35,864 bases of DNA from Azospirillaceae bacterium. Its GTDB lineage: Bacteria > Pseudomonadota > Alphaproteobacteria > Azospirillales > Azospirillaceae. Location: assembly GCA_028281465.1 (NCBI GenBank), contig JANQJV010000012.1, positions 1 to 35,864 on the forward strand. Reading direction: 5' to 3'. Shown in pieces: positions 19,005-29,571 of this stretch (positions are counted from its first letter, which is position 1; every line of letters begins with the position of its first letter). The position numbers and the translations under genes are program-made. The notes beneath the pieces are model-generated. The model had not been told where the DNA came from, made no database searches, and saw only the letters and a program-made list of their open reading frames with translations.

Positions 19005-19340
19005 ATGATGGAATACGAGAACTTCAAGGCACAAATTGAGTTTGATGCGGAAGACAACATCTTCCGCGGTGAGGTCATCAATACCCGCGACGTGATCGGC
19101 TTTTCCGGTCGATCGGTGGAGGAATTGCAAGCGGCGTTCCGTCAGGCGGTGGAGCGGTACTTGGAATGGTGCCGCAACCGCGAGTTGCCGGCCAACGACC
19201 TCTACACCGGACGAGTCGCGGTCCGGATCAGCCGCGACGTGCATCGGAGCCTGGCGGTGGCGGCCCAGCGCGAGGGTAAGCCGCTCAACACCTGGATTGC
19301 CGAGCGCCTGTCCGAAGCAGTGCTGGGTGCCCGGCCCTGA
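19005..19340 (+). CDS. HicB family antitoxin-like protein with RHH domain
   Basis: This 111-residue HicB-type protein has an N-terminal HicB fold (YENFKAQIEFDAEDNIFRGE, then SVEELQAAFRQAVERYLEWC). A C-terminal Arc-like ribbon-helix-helix follows (GRVAVRISRDVHRSLAVAAQ, then GKPLNTWIAERLSEAV). HicB proteins neutralise the HicA ribonuclease and repress their own operon through this C-terminal domain. No hicA gene flanks it; the upstream gene is a second, shorter HicB-like protein. ATG 19005 has GGAG eight bases upstream. It probably acts as a DNA-binding regulator or a solitary antitoxin. Confidence 0.78.
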   Translation: MMEYENFKAQIEFDAEDNIFRGEVINTRDVIGFSGRSVEELQAAFRQAVERYLEWCRNRELPANDLYTGRVAVRISRDVHRSLAVAAQREGKPLNTWIAERLSEAVLGARP

Positions 19341-19521
19341 GTCCGGCCCTGACTGATGCTCAAACCCATGCCGAGCCTTGCGTCGGGAGCGAATCGGCGC
19401 TAACGTAACGCTAGACGCAATCGCACGTGCCTATGGCCCATTGTGGTTATGCAACGACGTACAGCGTCCTTTTTGGCGGACCGGATGCTCTGTGGGAGCC
19501 GGCCGCGAGAGGGAGGTGGGT

Positions 19522-19557
19522 ATGTTGTCTGTCCACAACGGGGCCACGGTGATGTAG
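19522..19557 (+). CDS. Short leader peptide ORF upstream of ornithine decarboxylase
   Basis: ATG at 19522 opens an 11-codon frame, MLSVHNGATVM, ending at TAG 19555-19557. GGGAGG (19511-19516) sits five bases upstream, a stronger ribosome site than many real genes here have. The stop codon lies inside the GGGGC...GCCCC hairpin and ten bases before the terminator stem. A ribosome translating or stalled here would therefore affect which structures form. It is probably a regulatory leader peptide. Confidence 0.5.
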   Translation: MLSVHNGATVM

Positions 19558-19566
19558 CCCCCAAAC

Positions 19567-19629
19567 AACGCCCGAATGGCATCGCCTGGCCGGTCTTGAG
19601 GACCAACGAACGGCGAGCGGGCGTTTTTT
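19567..19629 (+). terminator. Intrinsic terminator in the ornithine decarboxylase leader
   Basis: AACGCCCG (19567-19574) pairs perfectly with CGGGCGTT (19618-19625). Nested inside are TCGCC/GGCGA (19582-19586 with 19612-19616) and GGTC/GACC (19592-19595 with 19601-19604). Six T residues follow (19624-19629). This stem-plus-T-tract lies about 100 bases before the coding start, so it would stop transcription unless relieved. Confidence 0.7.
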
Positions 19630-19732
19630 CTGTTTTCCGATCCTGTTCGATTACGGCGCGACGGCAAATGACCGTCGTCCGTGACCTGACTGTCGCAACA
19701 CGACCTGTGGCAGTCGGTGGGAGTTGAAAGAC

Positions 19733-20980
19733 ATGGGGCATCTCACCCTGCGTTCGGCAGTCTCGCCCGTGCGGCGCGGCCGTACCACTGATCTGGGCCG
19801 GCGGCCGAGCGTGACCGAAGCGACCTCGATCTTCCGTCCGGCCGAACCCATGCATTGTCTGCGGCCGGCCGCTTTGGCCGACTCGGCGGCGGTGTTCGTG
19901 AATGGCTTTGCTGGCGACGTGCTGTACGCCGTCAAGTGCAATCCCGAGCCGACCGTGTTGCGGGCCCTGTGGGCTGGTGGTATCCGGCACTTCGACGTGG
20001 CGTCGCCGGGCGAAATCCGTCTGACCGCCCAGGTATTGCCGGACGCCCATCTGCATTACATGCACCCGGTCAAGGACCGCGGCGCCATCGCCGTGGCATA
20101 TGGCCATTATGGCGTGCGCGATTTTGCGCTGGACAGCTTGGATGAGGCCGACAAGCTGCACGCCGAAACCCGTGGTGCCGATGATATGGGTCTCATCGTC
20201 CGCCTTGCGTTGCCGAAGGGTCAAGCCCAGCACGATCTTTCCGGCAAATTCGGTGCCGCGCCGGCTGAGGCGGCTGCCTTGCTGCGTTTATTGCGTCCGC
20301 GGGCGCATCGCCTGGGTCTCAGTTTCCATGTCGGATCCCAGTGTCTGGACCCGGCGGCGTATGTCGAGGCCATTGGCCTTGCGGGAGGCGTCATTGCCGA
20401 CGCCGGTGTGGCGCTGGAGGTCCTCGATGTCGGCGGTGGCTTCCCGGTGGTGTACCCAGGTCTCGCCCCGCCTCCGGCCAATGATTATTTCGCCGCGATC
20501 ACATCCGCCGTTGACGCCCTTGGCCTGCCGGCCGGCTGCCGGCTATGGTGTGAGCCGGGGCGGGCCCTTGTCGCGGGCGGTGTGTCTCTCGTGCTCAAGG
20601 TCTTACTGCGCCGCGGCGACAGCCTGTACGTCAATGATGGTGTTTATGGCTCGCTGCATGATTGCCGTTGGCCCGGTGTGCGTTTCCCGGCCCGGCTGGT
20701 ACGGCCGGGCCGGCCGTCCATCGCGCCGGTGCGGCCGTTCCAGGTGTTCGGTCCGACCTGCGACAGCGTGGATCGATTGGTCGAGCCGTTCATCTTGCCG
20801 GACGACGTCCGCGAGGGCGACTGGATCGAGCTTGGTCAGATGGGGGCTTACGGCGCATCGCTGCGCACCGGGTTCAACGGCTTCGACCAGGCACGCCTGG
20901 TCGAAGTGACGGATCCGCCACTGGTCGAAACACCCGGTTTCGCCGTGGGTGGATCGGCGCGGGCTGCAGCCGTGGCGTAA
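19733..20980 (+). CDS. Ornithine decarboxylase-type PLP enzyme (fold III)
   Basis: This 415-residue fold-type III PLP decarboxylase most likely converts ornithine to putrescine; lysine use is possible. The PLP lysine is K68 in YAVKCN. HVGSQ and LDVGGGFP bind the cofactor phosphate, EPGRALV is the next conserved segment, and GPTCDSVD supplies the cysteine (C343) and aspartate of the active site from the partner subunit. The CDS motif is typical of ornithine/lysine decarboxylases rather than diaminopimelate decarboxylase. ATG 19733 has GGGAG nine bases upstream; a TTG at 19724 overlaps that site. Expression is probably controlled by the leader attenuator. Confidence 0.88.
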   Translation: MGHLTLRSAVSPVRRGRTTDLGRRPSVTEATSIFRPAEPMHCLRPAALADSAAVFVNGFAGDVLYAVKCNPEPTVLRALWAGGIRHFDVASPGEIRLTAQVLPDAHLHYMHPVKDRGAIAVAYGHYGVRDFALDSLDEADKLHAETRGADDMGLIVRLALPKGQAQHDLSGKFGAAPAEAAALLRLLRPRAHRLGLSFHVGSQCLDPAAYVEAIGLAGGVIADAGVALEVLDVGGGFPVVYPGLAPPPANDYFAAITSAVDALGLPAGCRLWCEPGRALVAGGVSLVLKVLLRRGDSLYVNDGVYGSLHDCRWPGVRFPARLVRPGRPSIAPVRPFQVFGPTCDSVDRLVEPFILPDDVREGDWIELGQMGAYGASLRTGFNGFDQARLVEVTDPPLVETPGFAVGGSARAAAVA

Positions 20981-20993
20981 TGCGCCTGCCGTC

Positions 20994-21026
20994 CGGCCCA
21001 GATTCGGCCCAGATCCGGCCTAGATA
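20994..21026 (+). repeat. Three tandem 11-bp repeats
   Basis: CGGCCCAGATT, CGGCCCAGATC and CGGCCTAGATA follow each other without gaps, just after the ornithine decarboxylase stop and upstream of dnaK. An 11-base period places each unit on nearly the same face of the helix, as in repeated protein-binding sites. Confidence 0.6.
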
Positions 21027-21219
21027 GGGTACCGCCTGCCGCCGGCTGGGCCGACGCGTGGCGATGGGTGCCCATTGCGGCCCCAATACCCCCACCCCAT
21101 ATCTGCGCTTGATCTTTTGCGATCATCCGAAACAGCTTCCGCATATGGCAAGACCTGGGGATGACGGCGGCGCTGGTTGGCAGGCCGCGGGACATTCGCC
21201 GAACCGAGAGGGGCAACGT

Positions 21220-23175
<1,956 letters not shown>

Positions 23176-23288
23176 CGGTGGACGGACGCAGTGTGGCGGC
23201 AGAGATCGGTCCGGCTTGGGGGCGCCTGACATGGGGCCCACAGCCGGATCATCGGCGTAACAAAATCCAATAAGGTGCGCAGCGTCCC

Positions 23289-24434
23289 ATGGCAAAGCAG
23301 GATTATTATGATTTGCTCGGAGTTGCGAAAAGTGCCAGTGCGGATGAGCTGAAGAAAGCCTTCCGAAAGCTGGCCATGAAATATCACCCGGATCGCAATC
23401 CGGGGAGCAAAGACGCCGAGCACAAGTTCAAGGAAATCAACGAAGCGTATGACGTGCTGCGCGACGACCAGAAGCGCGCGGCATATGATCGCTATGGCCA
23501 CGCCGCTTTCGAGAACGGTGCTGGCCGGGCGGGCGGCGGCATGGGGGGGTTTGATTTCCACTTTGGTGGCGGTGGTTTCGCCGACATCTTTGACGAGATG
23601 TTCGGCGAGTTCATGGGCGGGCGGCGCTCCCAATCGTCCGGCAGCCGCGGCAGCGACCTGCGTTATAACCTGGAAATCAACCTGGAGGATGCGTTCCAGG
23701 GCAAGCAGGCCCAGGTGCGCGTGCCGACCTCTGCGGTGTGTGACACCTGCGGTGGCTCGGGGGCGGCCAGCGGCGCGGCTCCGGTCACGTGCACAACCTG
23801 CAATGGGACCGGCCAGGTCCGTACCCAGCAGGGGTTCTTCACCATTCAACGCACCTGCCCGAGTTGCGGCGGCTCTGGCAAGGTGATCAAGGACCCGTGC
23901 CGTACCTGTAGCGGCACCGGGCGCGTGCGCCGGGAGAAGACACTCCAAGTCAACATCCCCGCCGGTGTAGAAGATGGCACGCGCATCCGGCTGGCCGGCG
24001 AGGGTGAGGCCGGTCTGCGCGGTGCACCGCCCGGCGATCTCTACATTTTCCTGGCCGTGGCGCCACACCGCCTGTTCCAGCGTGATGGCACGGACATCCA
24101 CTGCCGGGTACCGATTCCGATGACCACGGCGGCGTTGGGTGGCAGCATCGAAGTGCCGACCATCGACGGTAGTCGGGCCCGCATCACAATTCCGGCCGGT
24201 ACACAATCGGGCCATCAGTTCCGTCTCAAGGGCAAGGGCATGTCGGTGCTGCGTAGCCCAGCCCGCGGCGATATGTATGTGCAGGCTCTGGTCGAGACGC
24301 CGATCAACCTAACGCGAAAGCAGCAGGATCTTTTGAAGGAATTCGAGAAGGCCGGCAATCAGTCTGGCCACCAGCCAGAAAGCGAAGGCTTCTTCGCTAA
24401 GGTGCGCGAATTCTTCGAAGACCTGCGCGATTAG
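23289..24434 (+). CDS. dnaJ: Chaperone protein DnaJ (Hsp40)
   Basis: This 381-residue class A Hsp40 co-chaperone delivers substrates to DnaK and stimulates its ATPase. It shows the J domain with HPD in [10 protein letters not shown], the Gly/Phe-rich linker ([14 protein letters not shown]), and four zinc motifs of the CxxCxGxG type ([32 protein letters not shown]). The C-terminal substrate-binding domains follow. Length and order are standard. It forms the usual dnaK-dnaJ pair and converges on the sensor kinase gene. Confidence 0.98.
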   Translation: MAKQDYYDLLGVAKSASADELKKAFRKLAMKYHPDRNPGSKDAEHKFKEINEAYDVLRDDQKRAAYDRYGHAAFENGAGRAGGGMGGFDFHFGGGGFADIFDEMFGEFMGGRRSQSSGSRGSDLRYNLEINLEDAFQGKQAQVRVPTSAVCDTCGGSGAASGAAPVTCTTCNGTGQVRTQQGFFTIQRTCPSCGGSGKVIKDPCRTCSGTGRVRREKTLQVNIPAGVEDGTRIRLAGEGEAGLRGAPPGDLYIFLAVAPHRLFQRDGTDIHCRVPIPMTTAALGGSIEVPTIDGSRARITIPAGTQSGHQFRLKGKGMSVLRSPARGDMYVQALVETPINLTRKQQDLLKEFEKAGNQSGHQPESEGFFAKVREFFEDLRD

Positions 24435-24614
24435 GGATCGGGTTGCACCCACTGGTGCGGGAGAGGCGTGGCGCGCGTATCCCGAGTCCGACGGCGGTCC
24501 AGTCGTCAAGGAGGCGAGTGCGACCGAAACAAGCCGGCGCAACGACCGGTGACCAAATTGGACCGCTGGCTGGCACAAATTGGGATCGGCCGGATGCGGT
24601 GGCGCGTTTCACGT

Positions 24615-26519
24615 CTACGCCGCGGCTTCGGTCTCCCCGGCACCGATGCGGGTCGGGAACTGGAGCGTGAAGCGGCAACCATTGCCGGGGGTGCTCGCCA
24701 GCGTGATGCTGCCGCCCAAAGTCTGGGTGACCAGGCGCTGTACGATGTGCAGGCCGAGGCCCGTCCCGCCCCGATCTTGCTGGGTCGTGAAGAATCGGTC
24801 GAAAATGCGGTTCTGCATCGTCGGGTCGATGCCGCAGCCGTCGTCGGTGTAGTCGAGCCGGATGAGCCCGGGCTCGGGTTCGACCACGTGGATGGTCAAT
24901 TCACCCTCGTCGCCGGGGGCGTAGCCGTGGCGGATCGAGTTGACCACCAGATTGGTCAACACCTGGGCCAGCGCACCCGGGTAACTGTCGACGACGATAC
25001 CCTCGTAGCAGGTCACCCGCACCAAGAGCTTGGTCCGCTTCAGCTCGGGCCGCAGGCTGAGCATGACGTCGTCGATGAACTGTTTCAGCCGGAACTGCCG
25101 GCGCCATTCGCTCGCTTGGTCGGACGAGACGCGTTTGAAGCTCTGGATCAGCTCGGCGGCTCGAGTGGTGTTGGTTACGAGTAGGCGGGAGGATTCTGCG
25201 GTCTGCTCCAAGAACGACTCCAGGTCAGATTTGCGCAGGCGGCTGCTGGCGAAGGTATCCCGAAATAGCCGGGTCTGTCGTGCGAGACCGGTCGCCGTTG
25301 TCATGCTGATGCCGAGCGGTGTGTTGATCTCGTGCGCCATGCCGGCGACCATTTGGCCCAGCGAGGCCAGCTTTTCGGCCTGTATGAGAGAGTCCTGGGC
25401 CAGCTTCAGCTCGGTCAGTGCCATCTCGGCATCGTCCTTGGCCTGGCGCAAGGCCTGCTCGATCTGTTTACGCGCCGTAATGTCTTGCATCACAGTGACA
25501 AGGCCAGTGGTCGTTTCGCCGGACCAGGTGAAGTGGGCAACGGTCAACAGCACGGTACGCGACACATCGTCCGGCAGCCGAATCGTCGTCTCCAGGGTGT
25601 CCTGGCTGCTGCCGGCCCCGTCCAGCAACGCTTGTGCCAGCAGGCTCCAGGCCGAACCGGGCAGCAGGTCCTCGAGCCTCCGGTCCAGCACCTCCGTTTC
25701 CGGGCGGTCGAGCAGGGCCAGGAACGCCGGATTGGTGGCAATGATGCGGCCTTCTTCGTTCTGCACCACGATGGGATTTGGGATGGTATTGAGCAGAACC
25801 GACCGGAATGTGAGTTGTGTCCGAAGCTCGGCTTCCCGCCGTTCTTCCCGCGCCAGGGCCTGGTTGTAGGCCTCGACCACGGTGCCGATCTCGTCTGCCG
25901 CTGGCCAGGACACCCGGGCCCGCGCACCGGTTTGCTCATGTTGGGCCAGGGCGGCGCGCAGGGCTCCGAGCGGCTGGTGCACGATCCTGCGGAAGCCGAT
26001 GACGACGGTGGCAACGATCAGGGTCACCAGCAGACCCAACATGGACACTGGCGGCCACACGAAGCTGAGCAGCCGTGTTCCGGCCTCCAGATCGACCGTG
26101 AGCGCGAGTTGGCCCAGCACCGTCGGGCGGACGTCCATCAAGGTCTCCACCATCGGCACCACGACGCGGTAGGTGTCCGCCCGAGGGTCGCAATCACCGG
26201 CACGCATGGGAATGTGGCCACCAGTCAGATCGAACAATTCGATGCAGACGACGCCGCTTGCCTCCGGCATAACGTCGAGGATGCGTCGAACGATCGACAT
26301 CTCGAACAACCACAGCGGTCGCACCAGAATTCTGGCGGCCTGTTCGGCCTGCTCCTGCGCTTGTTGGCGCAAGGCCACGCGTGCTGCCTCGTTCTGAAAC
26401 ACTGAGAGGAAAACCAGGTACGCCAGGCTGCAGGTCAGGAGCACCGGAAGTGCCACGAGCAGGTATTTGCCGATGATCGGCTGGCGCAAGTACCAGGCCT
26501 TGATGCCTCCAATCGCCAT
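24615..26519 (-). CDS. Membrane sensor histidine kinase with PAS domain
   Basis: This 634-residue kinase has two transmembrane helices (about residues 19-41 and 157-176) around a periplasmic sensor of roughly 115 residues. A HAMP-like segment (to about 230), a PAS domain (about 240-350) and a coiled coil precede the catalytic core. The phosphorylated histidine is H396 in GMAHEINTPLGIS. The ATP-binding N box (NLVVNSIRHG), G1 (DDGCGI) and G2 (GGTGLGLHIV) are intact. The DHp segment resembles kinases related to two-component C4-dicarboxylate and stress sensors. No response regulator lies nearby, so the partner is encoded elsewhere. The signal is unknown. Confidence 0.9.
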   Translation of the reverse strand: MAIGGIKAWYLRQPIIGKYLLVALPVLLTCSLAYLVFLSVFQNEAARVALRQQAQEQAEQAARILVRPLWLFEMSIVRRILDVMPEASGVVCIELFDLTGGHIPMRAGDCDPRADTYRVVVPMVETLMDVRPTVLGQLALTVDLEAGTRLLSFVWPPVSMLGLLVTLIVATVVIGFRRIVHQPLGALRAALAQHEQTGARARVSWPAADEIGTVVEAYNQALAREERREAELRTQLTFRSVLLNTIPNPIVVQNEEGRIIATNPAFLALLDRPETEVLDRRLEDLLPGSAWSLLAQALLDGAGSSQDTLETTIRLPDDVSRTVLLTVAHFTWSGETTTGLVTVMQDITARKQIEQALRQAKDDAEMALTELKLAQDSLIQAEKLASLGQMVAGMAHEINTPLGISMTTATGLARQTRLFRDTFASSRLRKSDLESFLEQTAESSRLLVTNTTRAAELIQSFKRVSSDQASEWRRQFRLKQFIDDVMLSLRPELKRTKLLVRVTCYEGIVVDSYPGALAQVLTNLVVNSIRHGYAPGDEGELTIHVVEPEPGLIRLDYTDDGCGIDPTMQNRIFDRFFTTQQDRGGTGLGLHIVQRLVTQTLGGSITLASTPGNGCRFTLQFPTRIGAGETEAAA

Positions 26520-26665
26520 CGTTCGGTTCGTTTCCGGTTTTTGAGGTCCGATTTTTAAGGCTCGCCGCCCTGCGTGGGGTGTTCAGCACATCCCACCCAT
26601 GCATCCCGAATAACCACGGTACGCATCGTCTTCCATATCAAATTGTCACCATGGCGGGCCAGGGT

Positions 26666-27859
26666 TCACGCGGCCTTGGCTGCCGTGTAGCGGTCCAGTC
26701 CGGCGCGCAGATCGGCGATCAGATCCGATGCGTCCTCGAGGCCAGCGTGCAGGCGCAGCAACGGGCCCGGTTCCTCCCAGGACGTGACTGAGCGAATGTC
26801 TTGCGGTTTGGCCGGTATGATCAGACTTTCGAACCCGCCCCAGCTGTACCCCATGCCGAACAGCCGCATGTGGTCGAGCATGGCGGCCAGAGCGGTGCGG
26901 GGTGCCGGCTTGAGCAGGACGGAAAACAGACCGCTCGCGCCTGTGAAATCGCGCCGCCACAAGGCATGGCCGGGATCGCCCGGGCGGGCCGGGTGCAGGA
27001 CGCGAACGACCTCGGGGCGCGTTGCCAGCCATTCGGCCAGGGCCAGCCCGGTCTCCCAGTGCCGTGCCAGCCGCACCCCCATGGTGCGCAGACCGCGCAG
27101 ACCGAGCCAGACGTCATCAGGGCCGGCACAGGTGCCGAGCAGGACTGCGGCCTGTTTGACGGCGTGGAAATGGGCCTCGTCACACACGATGAGCCCGAGC
27201 ATGGCATCGGAATGGCCAACGATGTACTTGGTGGCCGCATGCACCGAGACGTGTGCGCCATGGGCGAACGGCTTGAAGTACAGTGGCGAGGCCCAGGTGT
27301 TGTCGGTGATCAGCACCGGTGGGTCGCCGCGGCCGGCGGATCGGATGGCCTCGGCCATGGCCGGGATATCCTGCACCTCGAAGGTTAGAGATCCCGGCGA
27401 TTCGGCGAACACCACCCGAGTCTCCGGGCGCAGCAGGGCGGCAATGCCGGCGCCGACGTGAGGGTCGTAGTACTCCACCCGAACGCCCATCGGTACCAGC
27501 ATCTGGTCGCAGAACAACCGGGTCGGCGCGTACACGGAATCGGTCACGAGGATATGGTCGCCGGTCTTCAGGAATGCATACAAGGTGGTGGTGATGGCGG
27601 CCAGACCAGAGCCGGCGACGATGGCACGATGACCACCTTCCAACAGCGCCACAGCGGTCTCCAGCGCAGAGGTGGTGGGCGTCCCCACGCGCCCGTAATA
27701 CACGCTGTCGAACTTGGTCTGGCCGGCATGCTCGAGCGCGTCCAAGGTTGGGAACAGCACCGTCGAGGCGTGGTAAACCGGCGGATTAACGATGCCGTGA
27801 TGGGCGTGCGGCTCAAGGCCGGCATGGGTCATAACCGTGTCGGGACGGGCAGTCTGCAT
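26666..27859 (-). CDS. metC: Cystathionine beta-lyase-type PLP enzyme
   Basis: This 397-residue Cys/Met-metabolism PLP enzyme probably cleaves cystathionine to homocysteine, pyruvate and ammonia. It has the opening THAGLEPHAHHGIVNPPVYHAST, the YYGRVGTPT cofactor-binding loop, and PLP lysine K211 in HAATKYIVGHSDAM. The C-terminal GMGYSWGGFESL is typical of cystathionine beta-lyases. ATG 27859 has GAGG about eleven bases upstream and gives the usual family length; an ATG at 27898 is also possible. A related gamma-lyase role cannot be excluded. It is divergent from the AAA ATPase gene. Confidence 0.88.
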   Translation of the reverse strand: MQTARPDTVMTHAGLEPHAHHGIVNPPVYHASTVLFPTLDALEHAGQTKFDSVYYGRVGTPTTSALETAVALLEGGHRAIVAGSGLAAITTTLYAFLKTGDHILVTDSVYAPTRLFCDQMLVPMGVRVEYYDPHVGAGIAALLRPETRVVFAESPGSLTFEVQDIPAMAEAIRSAGRGDPPVLITDNTWASPLYFKPFAHGAHVSVHAATKYIVGHSDAMLGLIVCDEAHFHAVKQAAVLLGTCAGPDDVWLGLRGLRTMGVRLARHWETGLALAEWLATRPEVVRVLHPARPGDPGHALWRRDFTGASGLFSVLLKPAPRTALAAMLDHMRLFGMGYSWGGFESLIIPAKPQDIRSVTSWEEPGPLLRLHAGLEDASDLIADLRAGLDRYTAAKAA

Positions 27860-28060
27860 GGGATCAAAGGCCCTCAGAACCGAATAGTCAAACGGCATTG
27901 TGGCAGGGCCGACGGGCCCGGCATAGCGTATTGTGGTGGGGTGGCCATCGATCGCCCGGCACATACTGTTCCGGCCGGCCGGATCGGCGTATGGTTTCGG
28001 CGAGGTGGTCGGCCGACGCACGCGGACGGGGCCGCGCCGGTTCTGCGCAGGAGGGCTGCC

Positions 28061-29344
28061 ATGGCGGACCACACCGACGTCGAGGCGGTAGCGGCACCGT
28101 CACCGGCCCAGTGTCCGGCTCCAGGCGTGGGCGGATCAAGGCCAAGCGCGCCTGGTTTGCTCCTGCCGTCGTTGCGCGTGGTCGGCTTTCGCGGTCTTAA
28201 GGATGTGACGGTCCCGGCGCTGGCACGGGTCAACCTGTTCACCGGGCCGAATTGTGTTGGCAAGACCAGTCTGCTCGAGGCGATTTGGCTTCTGCTAACC
28301 GGTGGCCATCCGGCGGCTTTGCGATCCCTCTGGCTGCGGCGGCAAGCCTTTGCCGCGCGCGCGGAAACCGATGTGCCGTTTGATCCGGATCGGTTTCGGC
28401 TTCTGGGTCCAACGGTCGGTCAGCTTTTCCATGGTCGTCCCATGCCCGGGCAGCTGTGGCACGACATCCTGCTCGGTACACAGGACCGATCGACCCTGCG
28501 CATCCGTTTCCACATGCCCGGCCTGGTCTCCAGCGAGGATTATCCCGACACCCTACGCATTCCCGATCATGTGGAACGCGCGCCTGCGGAAGACGGCGGC
28601 GGTGACCGCCCCGGCGACGCCTATCTGCTGGTCTATTGGAACAGTCACCTGTTTCCGGTCCAGGTCGAGCCCGTGGGTCGGGCGCGGCCGTCGCACCAGG
28701 ATGCGGCGCTGTTGCTGCCTCTGTGTGGACCGGATTTGACCACGCGTTCCGCAGACGCGCGACAGTCAACCGCGCCGTGCCTGTACGCGCCGATGCCGAT
28801 GTCGGGTCCCGGACCGGATGCGGCGTTGGCTTTGTGGGACCGGCTGGTCCCCGGTGCGGCCGTGGATGACATTCTGGCGGCCGTCCGTTTGGTCGCCCCA
28901 TCGGTTGAGCAACTGGCAGCGGTGGAAACATCGGCCGGGCGTCGTGTCATGGCGGCCGTCGCTGGCCATGCCATGCCATGCTCCTTGAGTACACTTGGTG
29001 ACGGTGTCGAGCGGGTTTTCCGCTTGGCCCTGGCGCTGGCCAGCGCCAGGGGTGGGATGGTCGTGATCGATGGGTTCGACTCCGGTCTGGACGAGGCGGT
29101 CCTGACGGCGGTGTGGCGTTTCGTTATCGACCGAGCTGAACGGTGGCCGTGTCAGGTTTTCGCCGCAGCGACCGGGAGCGATGCGGCCAGGGCGCTTGCC
29201 GTGGCCGGGGGATGCACGGGAGTGGCCCGGATCTTTCGGTGTGAGCGGGGCAGCCAGGGGGTGACCGTGCGTGTCCAACGACTGCCGGAGGACGATACGG
29301 AGTCCCGTAAGGATGTGGATGCCGCCGACCCGTCGGGCGTTTGA
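28061..29344 (+). CDS. AAA15-type ATPase with altered Walker B
   Basis: This 427-residue P-loop protein resembles the SMC/RecF-like AAA15 (OLD-related) family of unassigned ATPases. After a Pro/Gly-rich N-terminus it has LRVVGFRGLKDV, then Walker A GPNCVGKT (residues 62-69). The ABC-type signature is SLSTLGDGVERV (about 308-319). The Walker B stretch reads VVIDGFDSGLDEAV, with glycine (G338) where the family normally has the catalytic glutamate of IDE. GGAGG precedes ATG 28061 by seven bases, although the frame is open far upstream. There is no OLD nuclease (TOPRIM) domain. Function unknown; it may bind ATP but hydrolyse it slowly. Confidence 0.75.
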   Translation: MADHTDVEAVAAPSPAQCPAPGVGGSRPSAPGLLLPSLRVVGFRGLKDVTVPALARVNLFTGPNCVGKTSLLEAIWLLLTGGHPAALRSLWLRRQAFAARAETDVPFDPDRFRLLGPTVGQLFHGRPMPGQLWHDILLGTQDRSTLRIRFHMPGLVSSEDYPDTLRIPDHVERAPAEDGGGDRPGDAYLLVYWNSHLFPVQVEPVGRARPSHQDAALLLPLCGPDLTTRSADARQSTAPCLYAPMPMSGPGPDAALALWDRLVPGAAVDDILAAVRLVAPSVEQLAAVETSAGRRVMAAVAGHAMPCSLSTLGDGVERVFRLALALASARGGMVVIDGFDSGLDEAVLTAVWRFVIDRAERWPCQVFAAATGSDAARALAVAGGCTGVARIFRCERGSQGVTVRVQRLPEDDTESRKDVDAADPSGV

Positions 29345-29571
29345 CGGCGGTCATTGCCGCCACACAGCGCCCGACGGTGGGCAGGCAAGACGCGTCTGCT
29401 GCTCTTTAAATGGGCGTCGATGCGCGAGCCATGCGCAAAACGCTTGGACAGCCATGACGATTTTGAGGCACTCTCGGCTCCACCCGGCTGGCGTGCGGAT
29501 TGCTATCGGGTCAGCCGTTCGGGCCGGCCGGTGGGCAGCGCCGGCCGGCGTTAAACCAATTGGGGGGATTG

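Larger units (their letters stand above)
19341..19732 (+). promoter_or_regulatory. Leader region of ornithine decarboxylase, candidate attenuator
   Basis: This long leader contains, in order, a short ORF with a strong ribosome site (19522-19557), a hairpin GGGGC...GCCCC over its stop codon (19540-19562), and an intrinsic terminator (19567-19629). All lie more than 100 bases ahead of the decarboxylase. An alternative pairing of GGG plus GTTGT (19518-19520, 19524-19528) with ACAACGCCC (19565-19573) would sequester the first arm of the terminator. A conserved RNA element named speF is known upstream of ornithine decarboxylase genes in alphaproteobacteria; whether this is that element could not be tested here. 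Confidence 0.6.

Noticed and set aside
19433-19727. Two longer open frames (19433-19552 and 19443-19727) in the ornithine decarboxylase leader
   Set aside because: Neither has a recognisable ribosome binding site or protein features. The 11-codon ORF at 19522 with GGGAGG is better supported, though they cannot be fully excluded.
21100-21219. Heat-shock sigma factor promoter for dnaK
   Set aside because: CTTGAT and CATAT occur in this region, but the spacing between them is too long for a sigma-32 promoter.
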